64,000 nucleotides of DNA from Pseudooceanicola atlanticus (GTDB taxonomy: Bacteria; Pseudomonadota; Alphaproteobacteria; Rhodobacterales; Rhodobacteraceae): contig NZ_AQQX01000003.1 of NCBI RefSeq assembly GCF_000768315.1, forward strand, positions 124,001-188,000. The letters are read 5' to 3'. Below the pieces are notes generated by a model. It saw only the letters and a list, made by a program, of their open reading frames with translations, did not search any database and had not been told where the DNA came from. Made by a program: the position numbers and the translations under genes. Below, in pieces: positions 18,587 through 26,787 of the stretch; position 1 is the stretch's first letter, and every line of letters starts with the position of its first letter.

Positions 18587-18606
18587 ACCCTGCGGCGCCG
18601 CAGGGT
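18587..18606. terminator. Perfect 20-bp palindrome between VanZ-like and DMT genes
   Basis: ACCCTGCGGCGCCGCAGGGT is fully self-complementary. It begins six bases after the VanZ-like stop and reaches the ribosome-binding region of the DMT gene. It could be a transcript end for the first gene or a hairpin that masks the DMT start. No T-run follows on the minus strand. Confidence 0.4.
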
Positions 18607-18612
18607 CAACCG

Positions 18613-19257
18613 CTATTTGCGGCGTTTCCGGAAGAACCGGGGATTGCGCGAAACGAAGTAGTCGATCACCCCGGTCAGCCCCCCGAAGGCCTGTTCGCGC
18701 AGGTAGAAATACCCCGCCAAAGCCCCCAGCAGCGCTCCGCCCATGTCGACGATCAGGTCGCCCATCGTGTCCATCAGCCCGGATTTCTGCATGTTCAGGC
18801 CGAACAGCTGATCCATGGTAAACTCGAACACCTCCCACATTGCGCCGATCGCCAGGGCAAAGCAGTAGGCAAAGAAGGCGATGGCGCTTGGCGGCGCGGC
18901 AAACCGGTCGCCCTGGAACATCATGAAGACCAGCACGAAGCCGATCAGGCCGAATCCCACGGCCGACCCGCCATGCATCGCGATGTCCCACCACCAGAAC
19001 CGGTTGTAGAAATCGAAGACCTCGCCCAGGAACACCGTCCCGCCCACGAACAGCACCACCGCCGCCAGGAACGAAGGCGGCACCACGATCTCGGCCCAGC
19101 GGGCGACATAGACCGGCACCATCGACAGGCCCAGCGTGGCCAGCGACACGAAGGTCAGGGAAAACCGCCCCTCGATGAGCGCGGCCGCCGCGCTGATGAC
19201 CAGCAGGCCCCAGACGATCCGTGTGACGAGGCTCTGTTCCCTCAACATGCGTGACAT
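18613..19257 (-). CDS. VanZ-like/DUF2238-type membrane protein
   Basis: A 214-residue polytopic inner-membrane protein with about six helices. FWWWDIAMHGGSAVGFGLIGF (about 89-109) and FALAIGAMWEVFEFTMDQLFG, followed by DTMGDLIVDMGGALLGALAGY, fit the VanZ/YoaI-DUF2238 pattern: conserved HGG, WEVFEF and DTxxDLxxDxxGA. The biochemical role of the family is not established. The start at 19257 has GCCGGGA before it; a longer frame would overlap the divergent gene at 19286. Confidence 0.7.
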   Translation of the reverse strand: MSRMLREQSLVTRIVWGLLVISAAAALIEGRFSLTFVSLATLGLSMVPVYVARWAEIVVPPSFLAAVVLFVGGTVFLGEVFDFYNRFWWWDIAMHGGSAVGFGLIGFVLVFMMFQGDRFAAPPSAIAFFAYCFALAIGAMWEVFEFTMDQLFGLNMQKSGLMDTMGDLIVDMGGALLGALAGYFYLREQAFGGLTGVIDYFVSRNPRFFRKRRK

Positions 19258-19285
19258 TCCCGGCTTCACGTTCAATTCTGCGCCT

Positions 19286-20014
19286 ATGTCGGCACCCATA
19301 CTTCGTATCACAACCTGGAACCTTCAGAAATGCGTCGGGCTCGACCTGCGGCGCAATCCGCAGCGCAGCCTCGATGTGCTGTCGGATATCGCGGCAGATC
19401 TCGCGGTGCTGCAGGAGGCGGACAAGCGTCTGCCCCCGCGCCCCGCCGCGCTGCCCCACGACATGGTCGAGGCTGCAGGCTGGCGCATCCTGCCGTTTTC
19501 CCCGGTCAGCGCGGGCGGGCCGTCGATCGGCTGGCACGGCAATGCGATGCTGGCCCGGCCCGGCATCCGCTGGACCGAAACCGCCCAGATCACCCTGCCG
19601 GGGCTGGAGCCACGCGGCGCGATCCGGGCCGAGCTGGAGACACCCATCGGGCCGCTGCGTGTCATCGGCGTGCATCTGGGGCTGATCCGCCGCTACAGGT
19701 TGCAGCAGCTGGCCGCGATCCGCCGGGCGCTGGCGAAACTGCCACCCCGCCCGACGCTGCTGGCCGGGGACTTCAACGAATGGGGGCGTGGCTCGGCGCT
19801 GAACCACGAAATCCGGCCGCTCACCCTGCTGCCCGCGCCGCCCAGCTTTCCGGCGCCGCGCCCGCTGGGACCGCTGGACCGGATCGCGATCTCGGCCGGT
19901 CTGCGCGCGGTCACCGCGCCACGCACCCACCTGGCGCAGCCCGCCAGGATCGCGTCGGACCACCTGCCGGTCGTGGTGACACTGGGCCGGGATGAAACTG
20001 GCGCGGTCGCATAG
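19286..20014 (+). CDS. Endonuclease/exonuclease/phosphatase family protein
   Basis: A 242-residue EEP-fold metal-dependent hydrolase. The landmarks are all present: ITTWNLQKC (metal-site Asn), VLQEAD (metal Glu), IGVHLG (His), LLAGDFNEW (DxN catalytic pair), LDRIAISAGL and, at the end, ASDHLPVVVTL (DH pair). There is no signal peptide, so a cytosolic phosphodiesterase or nuclease is likely; DNA, phospholipid and nucleotide substrates are all known in the superfamily. Only 28 bp separate its start from that of the divergent VanZ-like gene. Confidence 0.88.
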   Translation: MSAPILRITTWNLQKCVGLDLRRNPQRSLDVLSDIAADLAVLQEADKRLPPRPAALPHDMVEAAGWRILPFSPVSAGGPSIGWHGNAMLARPGIRWTETAQITLPGLEPRGAIRAELETPIGPLRVIGVHLGLIRRYRLQQLAAIRRALAKLPPRPTLLAGDFNEWGRGSALNHEIRPLTLLPAPPSFPAPRPLGPLDRIAISAGLRAVTAPRTHLAQPARIASDHLPVVVTLGRDETGAVA

Positions 20015-20064
20015 GCCATGCTAGGCCCGAAGCCATCAGCAGCATCCGCCGGGGGCCCCACCAG

Positions 20065-21312
20065 ATGAATATCCTGCAAATCGCGTCCCTGCTGATCGTG
20101 CTGGCCGGGCTTTTCGGGACGATCAATTATTTCCTGCTGCGGCTGCCCTCCTCCATCGGGATCCTGGTCGTGGCGCTGCTGGCCTCATTGTCAGTGCTGG
20201 GGATCGACCTGCTGTGGCCCGCGACGACCATCGCCGAGGATATCCGCGCGATCGTCGGCGGCATCGATTTCTCAGAGGCGCTGCTGGAGGGCATGCTGGG
20301 CCTGCTGCTCTTTGCCGGTGCGCTGCATGTGAAAGTGTCGGACCTGCGCGAACAATGGCGCGTCGTCTTCCTGATGGCGACGATGGGCGTGGCGCTGTCG
20401 ACACTGGTCGTGGGCTTCGGCTTTTCCTGGCTGACCGGGATGCCGCTGATCGTGGCGCTGGTCTTCGGGTCGCTGATTTCCCCGACCGATCCCGTGGCGG
20501 TGCTGGGCGTGCTGCGCGAAGCGTCGCTGCCGAAATCGCTGGAAACGAAGATCGCGGGGGAATCGCTCTTCAATGACGGGGTTGGCTATGTCGTCTTCCT
20601 CGTCCTGGTCGGGCTGGCCTTTCCGGGCGACGACCACCACGGATCGGGGTTTGCGGATGCGGCCAGGCTGTTCGCGCAGGAGGCCGTCGGCGGCGCGGTG
20701 CTGGGCCTTGTGCTGGGCTGGCTGACCTTCCGGGTGATGCGCCATATCGACGATCCCTCGCTTGAAGTGCTGATCACCCTCGGCCTCGCCTTCGGTGGCT
20801 ACGAGCTGTCGGTGGCGCTGCATGTCTCGGCCCCGATCATGGCGGTCTGCGCGGGGCTGCTGATCGGTGATATCGGCGCGCGCCACGGCATGTCCGAGGA
20901 AACGCGCAAATATGTCGACCTCTTCTGGCACCTGGTGGACGAGATCCTGAACGCGGTCCTCTTCCTGCTGATCGGGGTCGAGGTCTTTGCCATCACCTTC
21001 GACGGCGATTACGTCACCGCCGCGCTGGTCGCCATCCCGCTGGCACTGGCGGCGCGGCTGGCGGCGGTGGCGGTGCCCGTCCTGCTGCTGCGCCCCTTCC
21101 GCACCTTCGTGCCGGGCACCATCCCGATCATGACATGGGGCGGACTGAAGGGCGGGATCTCGGTCGCGCTGGCGCTGTCGCTGCCCGAAAGCGACTGGAC
21201 GCCGCTGATCCTGACGGCGACCTATTGCGTGGTGATTTTCTCGATCATCGTGCAGGGGCTGACGGTCGCGCCGCTGGCCGGCAAGCTGGGCCGCGAGCCG
21301 GAGCTGATGTGA
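20065..21312 (+). CDS. CPA1-type sodium:proton antiporter
   Basis: A 415-residue membrane protein with about 12 helices of the NhaP/CPA1 type. The transport-site motif LVFGSLISPTDPVAVLGVLREA (TDP as in CPA1) is followed by IAGESLFNDGVGYVVFLV, the GESLxNDxxA-like helix containing the ion-binding Asp, and later by TWGGLKGGISVALALSLP. Unlike the Kef-type protein at 10709 there is no RCK domain. It probably exports Na+ for pH or salt homeostasis. The stop overlaps the next start (TGATG arrangement), so DUF1697 is co-translated. Confidence 0.88.
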   Translation: MNILQIASLLIVLAGLFGTINYFLLRLPSSIGILVVALLASLSVLGIDLLWPATTIAEDIRAIVGGIDFSEALLEGMLGLLLFAGALHVKVSDLREQWRVVFLMATMGVALSTLVVGFGFSWLTGMPLIVALVFGSLISPTDPVAVLGVLREASLPKSLETKIAGESLFNDGVGYVVFLVLVGLAFPGDDHHGSGFADAARLFAQEAVGGAVLGLVLGWLTFRVMRHIDDPSLEVLITLGLAFGGYELSVALHVSAPIMAVCAGLLIGDIGARHGMSEETRKYVDLFWHLVDEILNAVLFLLIGVEVFAITFDGDYVTAALVAIPLALAARLAAVAVPVLLLRPFRTFVPGTIPIMTWGGLKGGISVALALSLPESDWTPLILTATYCVVIFSIIVQGLTVAPLAGKLGREPELM

Positions 21313-21845
21313 TGCGCTGGATCGTCCTGCTGCGCGCCGTCAATGTGGGCGGCCACGGCAAGACCCCGATGGCAGAGCTGCGCCGGGCGCTGGCAGAGGC
21401 CGGGGCGCAGGACGTCGCCACCTATATCCAGTCCGGCAATATCGTGATGGACCATCCGGCCGAGGACCCTGACGCCGTCGCCGCCCATGTCTCGGACGTG
21501 ATCGAGACCCAGTTCGGTCACCGCCCCCCGGCGCTTGCCTTCACCCCGTCCGAGATCGCGGCGATCCTGGAAGCCAATCCTTATTCCGGTCCCCAAGCAG
21601 AGTACGAGCCGAAATTCGTGACCTTCCACCTGTTCCGCGCCATCCCGGCCCCGGACGCGGTCGAGGCGCTGAGCCCCCGGGCCTATCCCGGCGAAGAGGT
21701 GACGCTGGGCACGCAATGCCTCTATCACTGGCCCCCGAAGGGAATGGGCGTGTCGAAACTCGCACCAATAGTGCCCAAGGCCCTGGGCGTGACCACGACC
21801 GCCCGCAACCTCAATTCCATGCAGCGCATCCTCGCCCTCGCCTGA
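21312..21845 (+). CDS. DUF1697 family protein
   Basis: A 177-residue cytosolic protein. WIVLLRAVNVGGHGKTPMAELRRAL, ATYIQSGNIVMD and TTARNLNSMQRILALA are the standard DUF1697 blocks (LLRGINVGG, YIQSGNVVF, TTRNWNT). Its function is unknown. The ATG overlaps the antiporter stop by one base, indicating one transcript. A composite repeat begins 24 bases after its stop. Confidence 0.88.
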   Translation: MRWIVLLRAVNVGGHGKTPMAELRRALAEAGAQDVATYIQSGNIVMDHPAEDPDAVAAHVSDVIETQFGHRPPALAFTPSEIAAILEANPYSGPQAEYEPKFVTFHLFRAIPAPDAVEALSPRAYPGEEVTLGTQCLYHWPPKGMGVSKLAPIVPKALGVTTTARNLNSMQRILALA

Positions 21846-21869
21846 CATTCCCAGCGGGACCCGCAGAGG

Positions 21870-21967
21870 TGATCCAAAGGCGCGCCTGCGGCGCACACCA
21901 TGTTTTGCGTCTCTTGCTGCGCAAGAGCCGCGGTGCCTCCGGCGGGAGTATTTCCGGCAAGATGAAG
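21870..21967 (+). repeat. Composite 3'-UTR repeat, copy C (after DUF1697)
   Basis: In gene sense the element opens TGATCCAAAGG (21870), has the hairpin GCGCC-TGC-GGCGC (21882-21894), a second hairpin with exact arms CTCTTGC and GCAAGAG (21911-21927), and the terminal box 21935-21967. The box begins GCCTCCGGCGGGAGTATT and ends GGCAAGATGAAG. The layout matches copies A and B, but the middle stem has different sequence and is still paired. Confidence 0.75.
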
Positions 21968-22047
21968 CAGGGGGGCCTGGAGAAACGGTGCGTTTGCTGG
22001 ACAGTCCGGCGCGCGCTGCTAGGCTCCGGGCAAACAAAGGAGTTCCC

Positions 22048-23418
22048 ATGAGTCTCGACACCGTGCTTGCCCGTATCGACGCCGATCTGCCCCAGGCGAC
22101 CGAGCGTCTGCTGAACCTTCTGCGTATCCCCTCGATCTCGACCGACCCGGCCTACAAGGACAATTGCCAGGAGGCGGCGGATTGGCTGGTGGCCGATCTT
22201 GCCTCTCTCGGTGCGCAGGTCGAAAAGCGACCCACGCCTGGCCATCCGATGGTGGTGGGGCATATCGGCGAAGGCGCGCCGCATCTGCTGTTCTACGGCC
22301 ATTACGACGTGCAACCGGTCGATCCGCTGGAGCTGTGGGACCGTGATCCCTTCGATCCGCAGATCGAGGAGACCGACAAGGGCAAGGTGATCCGGGGCCG
22401 CGGCGCCTCGGACGACAAGGGGCAGCTGATGACCTTCGTGGAGGCCTGCCGCGCCTGGATCGCCGAGAATGGTAGCCTGCCCTGCAAGATCACCTTCTTC
22501 TTCGAGGGCGAGGAGGAAAGCGGGTCGCCCTCGCTGATCCCGTTCATGAAGGACAATGCGGAAGAGCTGAAATCCGACATCGCGCTGATCTGCGACACCG
22601 GCATGTTCGGCGAGGAAACCCCCGCCATCGTCACCATGCTGCGCGGCCTGCTGGGCGAGGAGGTGACGATCACCGGCCCGTCCAAGGATCTCCATTCGGG
22701 GATGTATGGTGGCGTCGCGATGAACCCGATCCGTGTGCTGGCCAAGGTCATCGCGGGTCTGCATGATGCGACCGGCCGGATCACCATTCCGGGCTTCTAC
22801 GACGGTGTCCCGGAACTTACCGATGAGCTGAAGGCGCAATGGGACGGGCTGAATTTCGACGCCGGGTCCTTTCTGGGCGAGGTCGGGCTGGGCGAGCCCG
22901 CCGGGGAAAAGGACCGCTCCGCGCTCGAGATGATCTGGTCCCGCCCCACCTGCGAGGTCAACGGGATCAAGGGCGGCTATACCGGCGACGGGTTCAAGAC
23001 GGTGCTGCCGTCCAAGGCCTCGGCCAAGATCTCGTTCCGGCTGGTCGGCCAGCAGGACCCGCATGCCATCCGCGAGAATTTCCGCGAGATGGTCCGCGCC
23101 CAGATCCCCGAGGATTGCACCGTCGATTTCCACGGCCACGGCGCCAGCCCCGCGGGCCAGATGGAGACCGGCGACCCGGCCTTCGAGGCTGCCCGCACTG
23201 CGCTGTCGGATGAATGGCCACAGCCCGCGGCCTTCATCGGCTGCGGCGGGTCGATCCCGATCGCGGGGTATTTCAAGACGATCCTGGGCACGGATGCGAT
23301 GCTGATCGGCTTCGGCAAGGATGACGACCAGATCCATTCGCCGAACGAGAAATACGACCTGACGAGCTTCCACAAGGGCATCCGCAGCTGGGCCCGCATC
23401 CTCGACGCGCTGTCGTGA
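22048..23418 (+). CDS. M20 family dipeptidase
   Basis: A 456-residue zinc metallopeptidase of the M20 dipeptidase subgroup. The metal-site motifs are in order: LLFYGHYDVQPVD (first His and bridging-region Asp), RGRGASDDKGQ (bridging Asp), FFFEGEEESGSPS (catalytic Glu and metal Glu), CDTGMFG (Asp), and HSPNEKYDL near the end (last His). The lid dimerisation domain lies between about 190 and 310. It probably cleaves dipeptides in the cytoplasm. AAAGGAG precedes the start. The stop overlaps the GTG of the next gene. Confidence 0.92.
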   Translation: MSLDTVLARIDADLPQATERLLNLLRIPSISTDPAYKDNCQEAADWLVADLASLGAQVEKRPTPGHPMVVGHIGEGAPHLLFYGHYDVQPVDPLELWDRDPFDPQIEETDKGKVIRGRGASDDKGQLMTFVEACRAWIAENGSLPCKITFFFEGEEESGSPSLIPFMKDNAEELKSDIALICDTGMFGEETPAIVTMLRGLLGEEVTITGPSKDLHSGMYGGVAMNPIRVLAKVIAGLHDATGRITIPGFYDGVPELTDELKAQWDGLNFDAGSFLGEVGLGEPAGEKDRSALEMIWSRPTCEVNGIKGGYTGDGFKTVLPSKASAKISFRLVGQQDPHAIRENFREMVRAQIPEDCTVDFHGHGASPAGQMETGDPAFEAARTALSDEWPQPAAFIGCGGSIPIAGYFKTILGTDAMLIGFGKDDDQIHSPNEKYDLTSFHKGIRSWARILDALS

Positions 23419-24299
23419 CGATCCCGGGCTTCACGGACGGGCTGGCCGCGGTCAACGGCCAGCAGATCGCCTATTCCACGGGCGGCGACGGCCCGCCCGT
23501 CCTGTTGCTCCATGGCTTTCCCCAGACCCGCGCGCTCTGGGCCGTGATCGCGCCGATCCTGGCCCGGACGCATCGCGTCGTCGCCGCCGATCTGCGCGGC
23601 TATGGCGGATCGTCCAAACCCGCGGAGATGGAGGCCTATTCCTTCCGCGAGATGGGCGGCGACATGGCCGCCCTGATGACCGCGCTCGGCCATGAAACTT
23701 TCGATCTGATCGGCCATGACCGCGGCGCACGCACCGCGCATCGCATGGCGCTGGATTACCCAGACCGGATCGCATCAATGCAAGTGATGGACATCGTGCC
23801 GACGCATCTGCTGCTCGACGACCTGCAGCGGGCCACGGCGCTGTCCTATTACCACTGGTTCTTCCTGGCCCAGCCCGCGCCCTTCCCCGAACGGCTGATC
23901 GGGTCGGACCCGGATTACTTCTTCGAAACCTGCCTACTGGGCTGGGGCGCCGCGCGGAGCGAGGATTTCGCCCCCGACCAGATGCAGGCCTACCGCGCCG
24001 CCTGGCGCGACCCGGACGCGATCCGCGGCATGTGCAACGATTACCGCGCCGCGATCCATGTCGACATGGCGCTGGATGCGCAGGATCTGGACCGGCGCAT
24101 CACCTGTCCCGCCCATATCCTCTGGGGGGCCGACGGGGCCATGGGACAGCAATACGACGTGCCCGCCACCTGGGCCGATCGCTGCGCCGCGCCGCCCCGG
24201 GCGACGCCGATGCCGGGCGGGCACTTCTTCCCCGACACCGCACCGCAGGACACTGCGCAGGCGCTGCTGGAGTTCCTGAACGCTCAAGGCAAAGCCTGA
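23415..24299 (+). CDS. Alpha/beta hydrolase, fluoroacetate/haloacetate dehalogenase-like
   Basis: A 294-residue alpha/beta hydrolase. Its nucleophile position is Asp102 in GHDRGART rather than Ser, with LLLHGFPQTRALW as oxyanion region and His270 in PGGHFFPD as the catalytic His. DLRGYGGSSKP, the second acid in VMDIVPT, the HW pair in YYHWFFLAQPAPFPE and the Tyr in CNDYRAAI all match the known fluoroacetate dehalogenase active site, where His, Trp and Tyr hold the halide. Activity on haloacetates is therefore plausible, but related enzymes act on epoxides. It has a GTG start overlapping the M20 dipeptidase stop. Confidence 0.82.
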   Translation: MTIPGFTDGLAAVNGQQIAYSTGGDGPPVLLLHGFPQTRALWAVIAPILARTHRVVAADLRGYGGSSKPAEMEAYSFREMGGDMAALMTALGHETFDLIGHDRGARTAHRMALDYPDRIASMQVMDIVPTHLLLDDLQRATALSYYHWFFLAQPAPFPERLIGSDPDYFFETCLLGWGAARSEDFAPDQMQAYRAAWRDPDAIRGMCNDYRAAIHVDMALDAQDLDRRITCPAHILWGADGAMGQQYDVPATWADRCAAPPRATPMPGGHFFPDTAPQDTAQALLEFLNAQGKA

Positions 24300-24316
24300 A
24301 GACGGCGCGGTAACCC

Positions 24317-25195
24317 TCAGAAAACGCCCGAGAAACGCTCCGGCAGGACGAATTGCAGATCGCGATCCTTGCGGTCGAATTCGTAATAGCCCGTCTCGCC
24401 ACGCGGTCGGAACGTGTCTTGCATTTCCTGCCGGTAAGGCGACATGTCGAAGCCCTCGACCATCTCAAGATCGGCAAAGCTTTCGAACATCGCCCGGTCA
24501 TCGCCCCGCGCCTCGGCGAACCAGTGGCGGCCGATCCCGGCTTCCGACGGCTTGTCCACCCCGACCGAGGCGGTGACCGAATTGCGCCGGTCCATTGCCT
24601 CGCAATAGGCCTTGAAATCGCAGAATTTCAGGTGGAACAGGTAGAGCACATCAGGCGCGTTCAGATGCTCGTATTGTGTGAAATGCCCGCCCCGCGCGAT
24701 CTTGGTCCCGACCGAGATGATGCAGGGCTTGGAATAATGCGGCGCCAGGCGCACATGGCGGCGCGGCCCAAGCACATGGTCGCCCACCGGCTCTGGCTCA
24801 ACGTCGATGCGATGGATGACTTCCATGCCAAGCGGCGTGAAGACCCGGTTCGGTCGCCGCGATTGAAGAAATTCCAGCAGGTTCTTCCCCGCCTGCGGAT
24901 CGACCGCGACGATTTCGTCGACATCGCCGACAATGACGTGGTCGTAATAGCTGCGCAGGCCGTTGACGATGTTGTTCAGCAGCCGCCAGCGCTTCATGTC
25001 GAAATTCTTGTGATGCTCGCCGGGGATGCCGATCACGTTGGCCTCTGCGGCCATGTCGGCCACGGCCTCGCCCCGCCCGTGATTGATCACGTAGCAGTTT
25101 TCCGGCCCCAGGATCCCGCCGTAGTAATCCAGCCAGATCCTCAGGAAAAACAGGTCGTCGCGGACCATGGTCACGGCGCAGGCGGTGGATTGCAT
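24317..25195 (-). CDS. Family 2-like glycosyltransferase
   Basis: A 292-residue soluble protein. MVRDDLFFLRIWLDYYGGILG is the start typical of the GT2-like/GT92-like 'DYY' group, in which a glycosyltransferase reads a nucleotide sugar. VIVGDVDEIVAVDP (about 88-101) supplies the DxD motif (DVD). There is no membrane segment. Its product is unknown; surface polysaccharide or a glycosylated small molecule are both possible. It is divergent from the P-loop protein at 25306. Confidence 0.7.
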   Translation of the reverse strand: MQSTACAVTMVRDDLFFLRIWLDYYGGILGPENCYVINHGRGEAVADMAAEANVIGIPGEHHKNFDMKRWRLLNNIVNGLRSYYDHVIVGDVDEIVAVDPQAGKNLLEFLQSRRPNRVFTPLGMEVIHRIDVEPEPVGDHVLGPRRHVRLAPHYSKPCIISVGTKIARGGHFTQYEHLNAPDVLYLFHLKFCDFKAYCEAMDRRNSVTASVGVDKPSEAGIGRHWFAEARGDDRAMFESFADLEMVEGFDMSPYRQEMQDTFRPRGETGYYEFDRKDRDLQFVLPERFSGVF

Positions 25196-25305
25196 CGATC
25201 AGCCTCTCATCACGGGGCGATCCGGGCGCCCTCTTGCGGTCTTTCTACCTTGTTTTGGGCCGATTGAGAATCGTAAAAGTGACCAAGCCAGAGGACGGAG
25301 CCCCC

Positions 25306-26070
25306 ATGCTACCCGATGATTTCGCTGAAAAAGGCATCTACATCCGCCGCGTCAGCCCCAACATGCCCGTCATGTACCAGGTGATCGGTGAACGTGCCTC
25401 GGGCACCAACATCATCCGCAAGATGCTGTTCAAGAACCTGCGCCGGATGATGCGCACCGAATGCCTGGGCTGGAAACACGGCTTTCCCCGGATGCTGGCC
25501 ATCCCCGAGAACATGGTCACCTTTGTCTGCGTCCGCGACGCCCGCAAATGGGGCCTGTCGATGCACAAACGGCCCTGGCACGCGCATCCGCTGATGCAGC
25601 AATTCGACTATTCCGATTTCATCCGGGCGCGCTGGCACAGCATCGTCGACCGGGTCAGCGATTTCGAGACGATCCACCCCGAACTGGAACCCGAGGCGCC
25701 GGGCCGCCCGCTGCAATTCGACCGCCACCCGGTGACCGGCCTGCCCTTTGCCAATCTCTACGACCTGCGTCGCGCCAAGCTCGAGGGGCACCTCTCCATG
25801 CTCAATCGCGGTGGCGACGTGGTCGTCCTGCGGATGGAGAGCTTCCTGTCGGAGCCCGACCGCCTGCTCAACGAGATCACGGAGGCCTTCGGGCTGGAGC
25901 GCAAGGCCGATTACGTCCGCGAAACCCATGCGCGGCTCGGCAATCGGTTTACCTCCACCATCCGCGACCGCCCCGAAACGCCCGAAGAGATGTCGGCGGA
26001 CGACATCGACTTCATGAAGTCGCAGCTCAATCTCTGCCTCGAAAGACAGCTGGGCTACGATTACGGCTGA
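25306..26070 (+). CDS. P-loop protein with sulfotransferase-like motifs
   Basis: A 254-residue soluble protein I cannot name. YQVIGERASGTNIIRKML (about 24-41) resembles a sulfotransferase PAPS-binding loop (ERSGTxxL) more than a Walker A motif. VTFVCVRDARKWGLSMHKRPW (about 69-89) resembles the second PAPS-binding block (VRDPxxxxxS), and VVVLRMESFLSEPDRLLNEI matches the 'RYEDL' block. A sulfotransferase fold is the best guess. GAGGACGGAG lies upstream of the chosen start. Neighbouring glycosyltransferase suggests a shared glycan-modifying role, which is inference. Confidence 0.6.
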   Translation: MLPDDFAEKGIYIRRVSPNMPVMYQVIGERASGTNIIRKMLFKNLRRMMRTECLGWKHGFPRMLAIPENMVTFVCVRDARKWGLSMHKRPWHAHPLMQQFDYSDFIRARWHSIVDRVSDFETIHPELEPEAPGRPLQFDRHPVTGLPFANLYDLRRAKLEGHLSMLNRGGDVVVLRMESFLSEPDRLLNEITEAFGLERKADYVRETHARLGNRFTSTIRDRPETPEEMSADDIDFMKSQLNLCLERQLGYDYG

Positions 26071-26172
26071 GCGCTGGCCCGTCCGGGGTGCACGTCATTG
26101 CTGACCCGCAACGACTGTCCCGTTTCGGGGCATGTCACGTCTTGATGGGGTCTGATCGGATCGGGGGGAAAG

Positions 26173-26249
26173 TGGCGCGGTTGACGGGGCTCGAACCCGC
26201 GACCTCCGGCGTGACAGGCCGGCACTCTAACCAACTGAGCTACAACCGC
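26173..26249 (-). tRNA. tRNA-Asp (GUC), copy 1
   Basis: 77 nt including CCA. The acceptor stem GCGGTTG pairs with CAACCGC, the D-arm begins AGCTCAGTTGG, the anticodon loop CTGTCAC gives GUC, and the T-arm is GGTTCGAGCCC. It is identical to the copy at 26516-26592. Confidence 0.96.
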
Positions 26250-26378
26250 GCGTGAGGGGCGGGATAGGCCAAGGCCCGGGACCCGTCAAGATGGAAACCG
26301 CATTTTGATGCAACTTCCCGCCGGCCGGTGCGGGCCGCCCCTGCCCGTCTGACGGCCAAGCCGCGCACCGATCCTCGC

Positions 26379-26421
26379 ACCGACGCAATACCGACGTGAC
26401 ACCGACGTAATACCGACACGG
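26379..26421. repeat. Four phased 11-bp units beginning ACCGAC
   Basis: Units start at 26379, 26390, 26401 and 26412, exactly 11 bp apart: ACCGACGCAAT, ACCGACGTGAC, ACCGACGTAAT and ACCGACACGG. They lie between the two tRNA-Asp genes. A second array with the same unit and period is at 49972-50026. Confidence 0.75.
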
Positions 26422-26478
26422 AAAATCAGGGGTTTACCGGGTTTCGCCCGTCCGGTTCGCACCCCGGTCCCGGAAACG

Positions 26479-26505
26479 AAAAAAGCGCCCCGTGGGGGGC
26501 GCTTT
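26479..26505 (-). terminator. Intrinsic terminator of the upstream tRNA-Asp
   Basis: On the minus strand, AAAGCGCCCC pairs with GGGGCGCTTT around a short loop and is followed by a T-run. It starts eleven bases after the CCA of tRNA-Asp copy 2, so the two tRNA genes are probably separate transcripts. Confidence 0.8.
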
Positions 26506-26515
26506 CTTGGGGCAG

Positions 26516-26592
26516 TGGCGCGGTTGACGGGGCTCGAACCCGCGACCTCCGGCGTGACAGGCCGGCACTCTAACCAACTGAGCTACAACCGC
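26516..26592 (-). tRNA. tRNA-Asp (GUC), copy 2
   Basis: 77 nt including CCA, the same sequence as copy 1. It has GCGGTTG/CAACCGC acceptor arms, anticodon GUC in CTGTCAC, and its own downstream terminator. Confidence 0.96.
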
Positions 26593-26741
26593 TCGCTGCC
26601 CGTCCGGGTATGCCCCGAACGTGACGGGCGTTCTAGGCAAGCTTCGCGGGGTCGTCAAGCGCGATTGCGCATCCAAACACGGGAAAATACGCCCGACCTG
26701 TCTGCGCCTGTTTTCAGACATTGCCTGAACTCATCAGAATC

Positions 26742-26762
26742 GAAATAATACAAAATTATTTC
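26742..26762. terminator. AT-rich hairpin downstream of the RTX gene
   Basis: Exact arms GAAATAAT and ATTATTTC with loop ACAAA, 26 bases beyond the RTX stop. It is AT-only and therefore weak; it may end the RTX transcript. Confidence 0.35.
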
Positions 26763-26787
26763 AACACATTAACTGAAAATTCATTTG

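Noticed and set aside
26379-26421. CRISPR array
   Set aside because: The repeat unit is 11 bp without spacers and no cas genes are present; treated as a phased tandem array.
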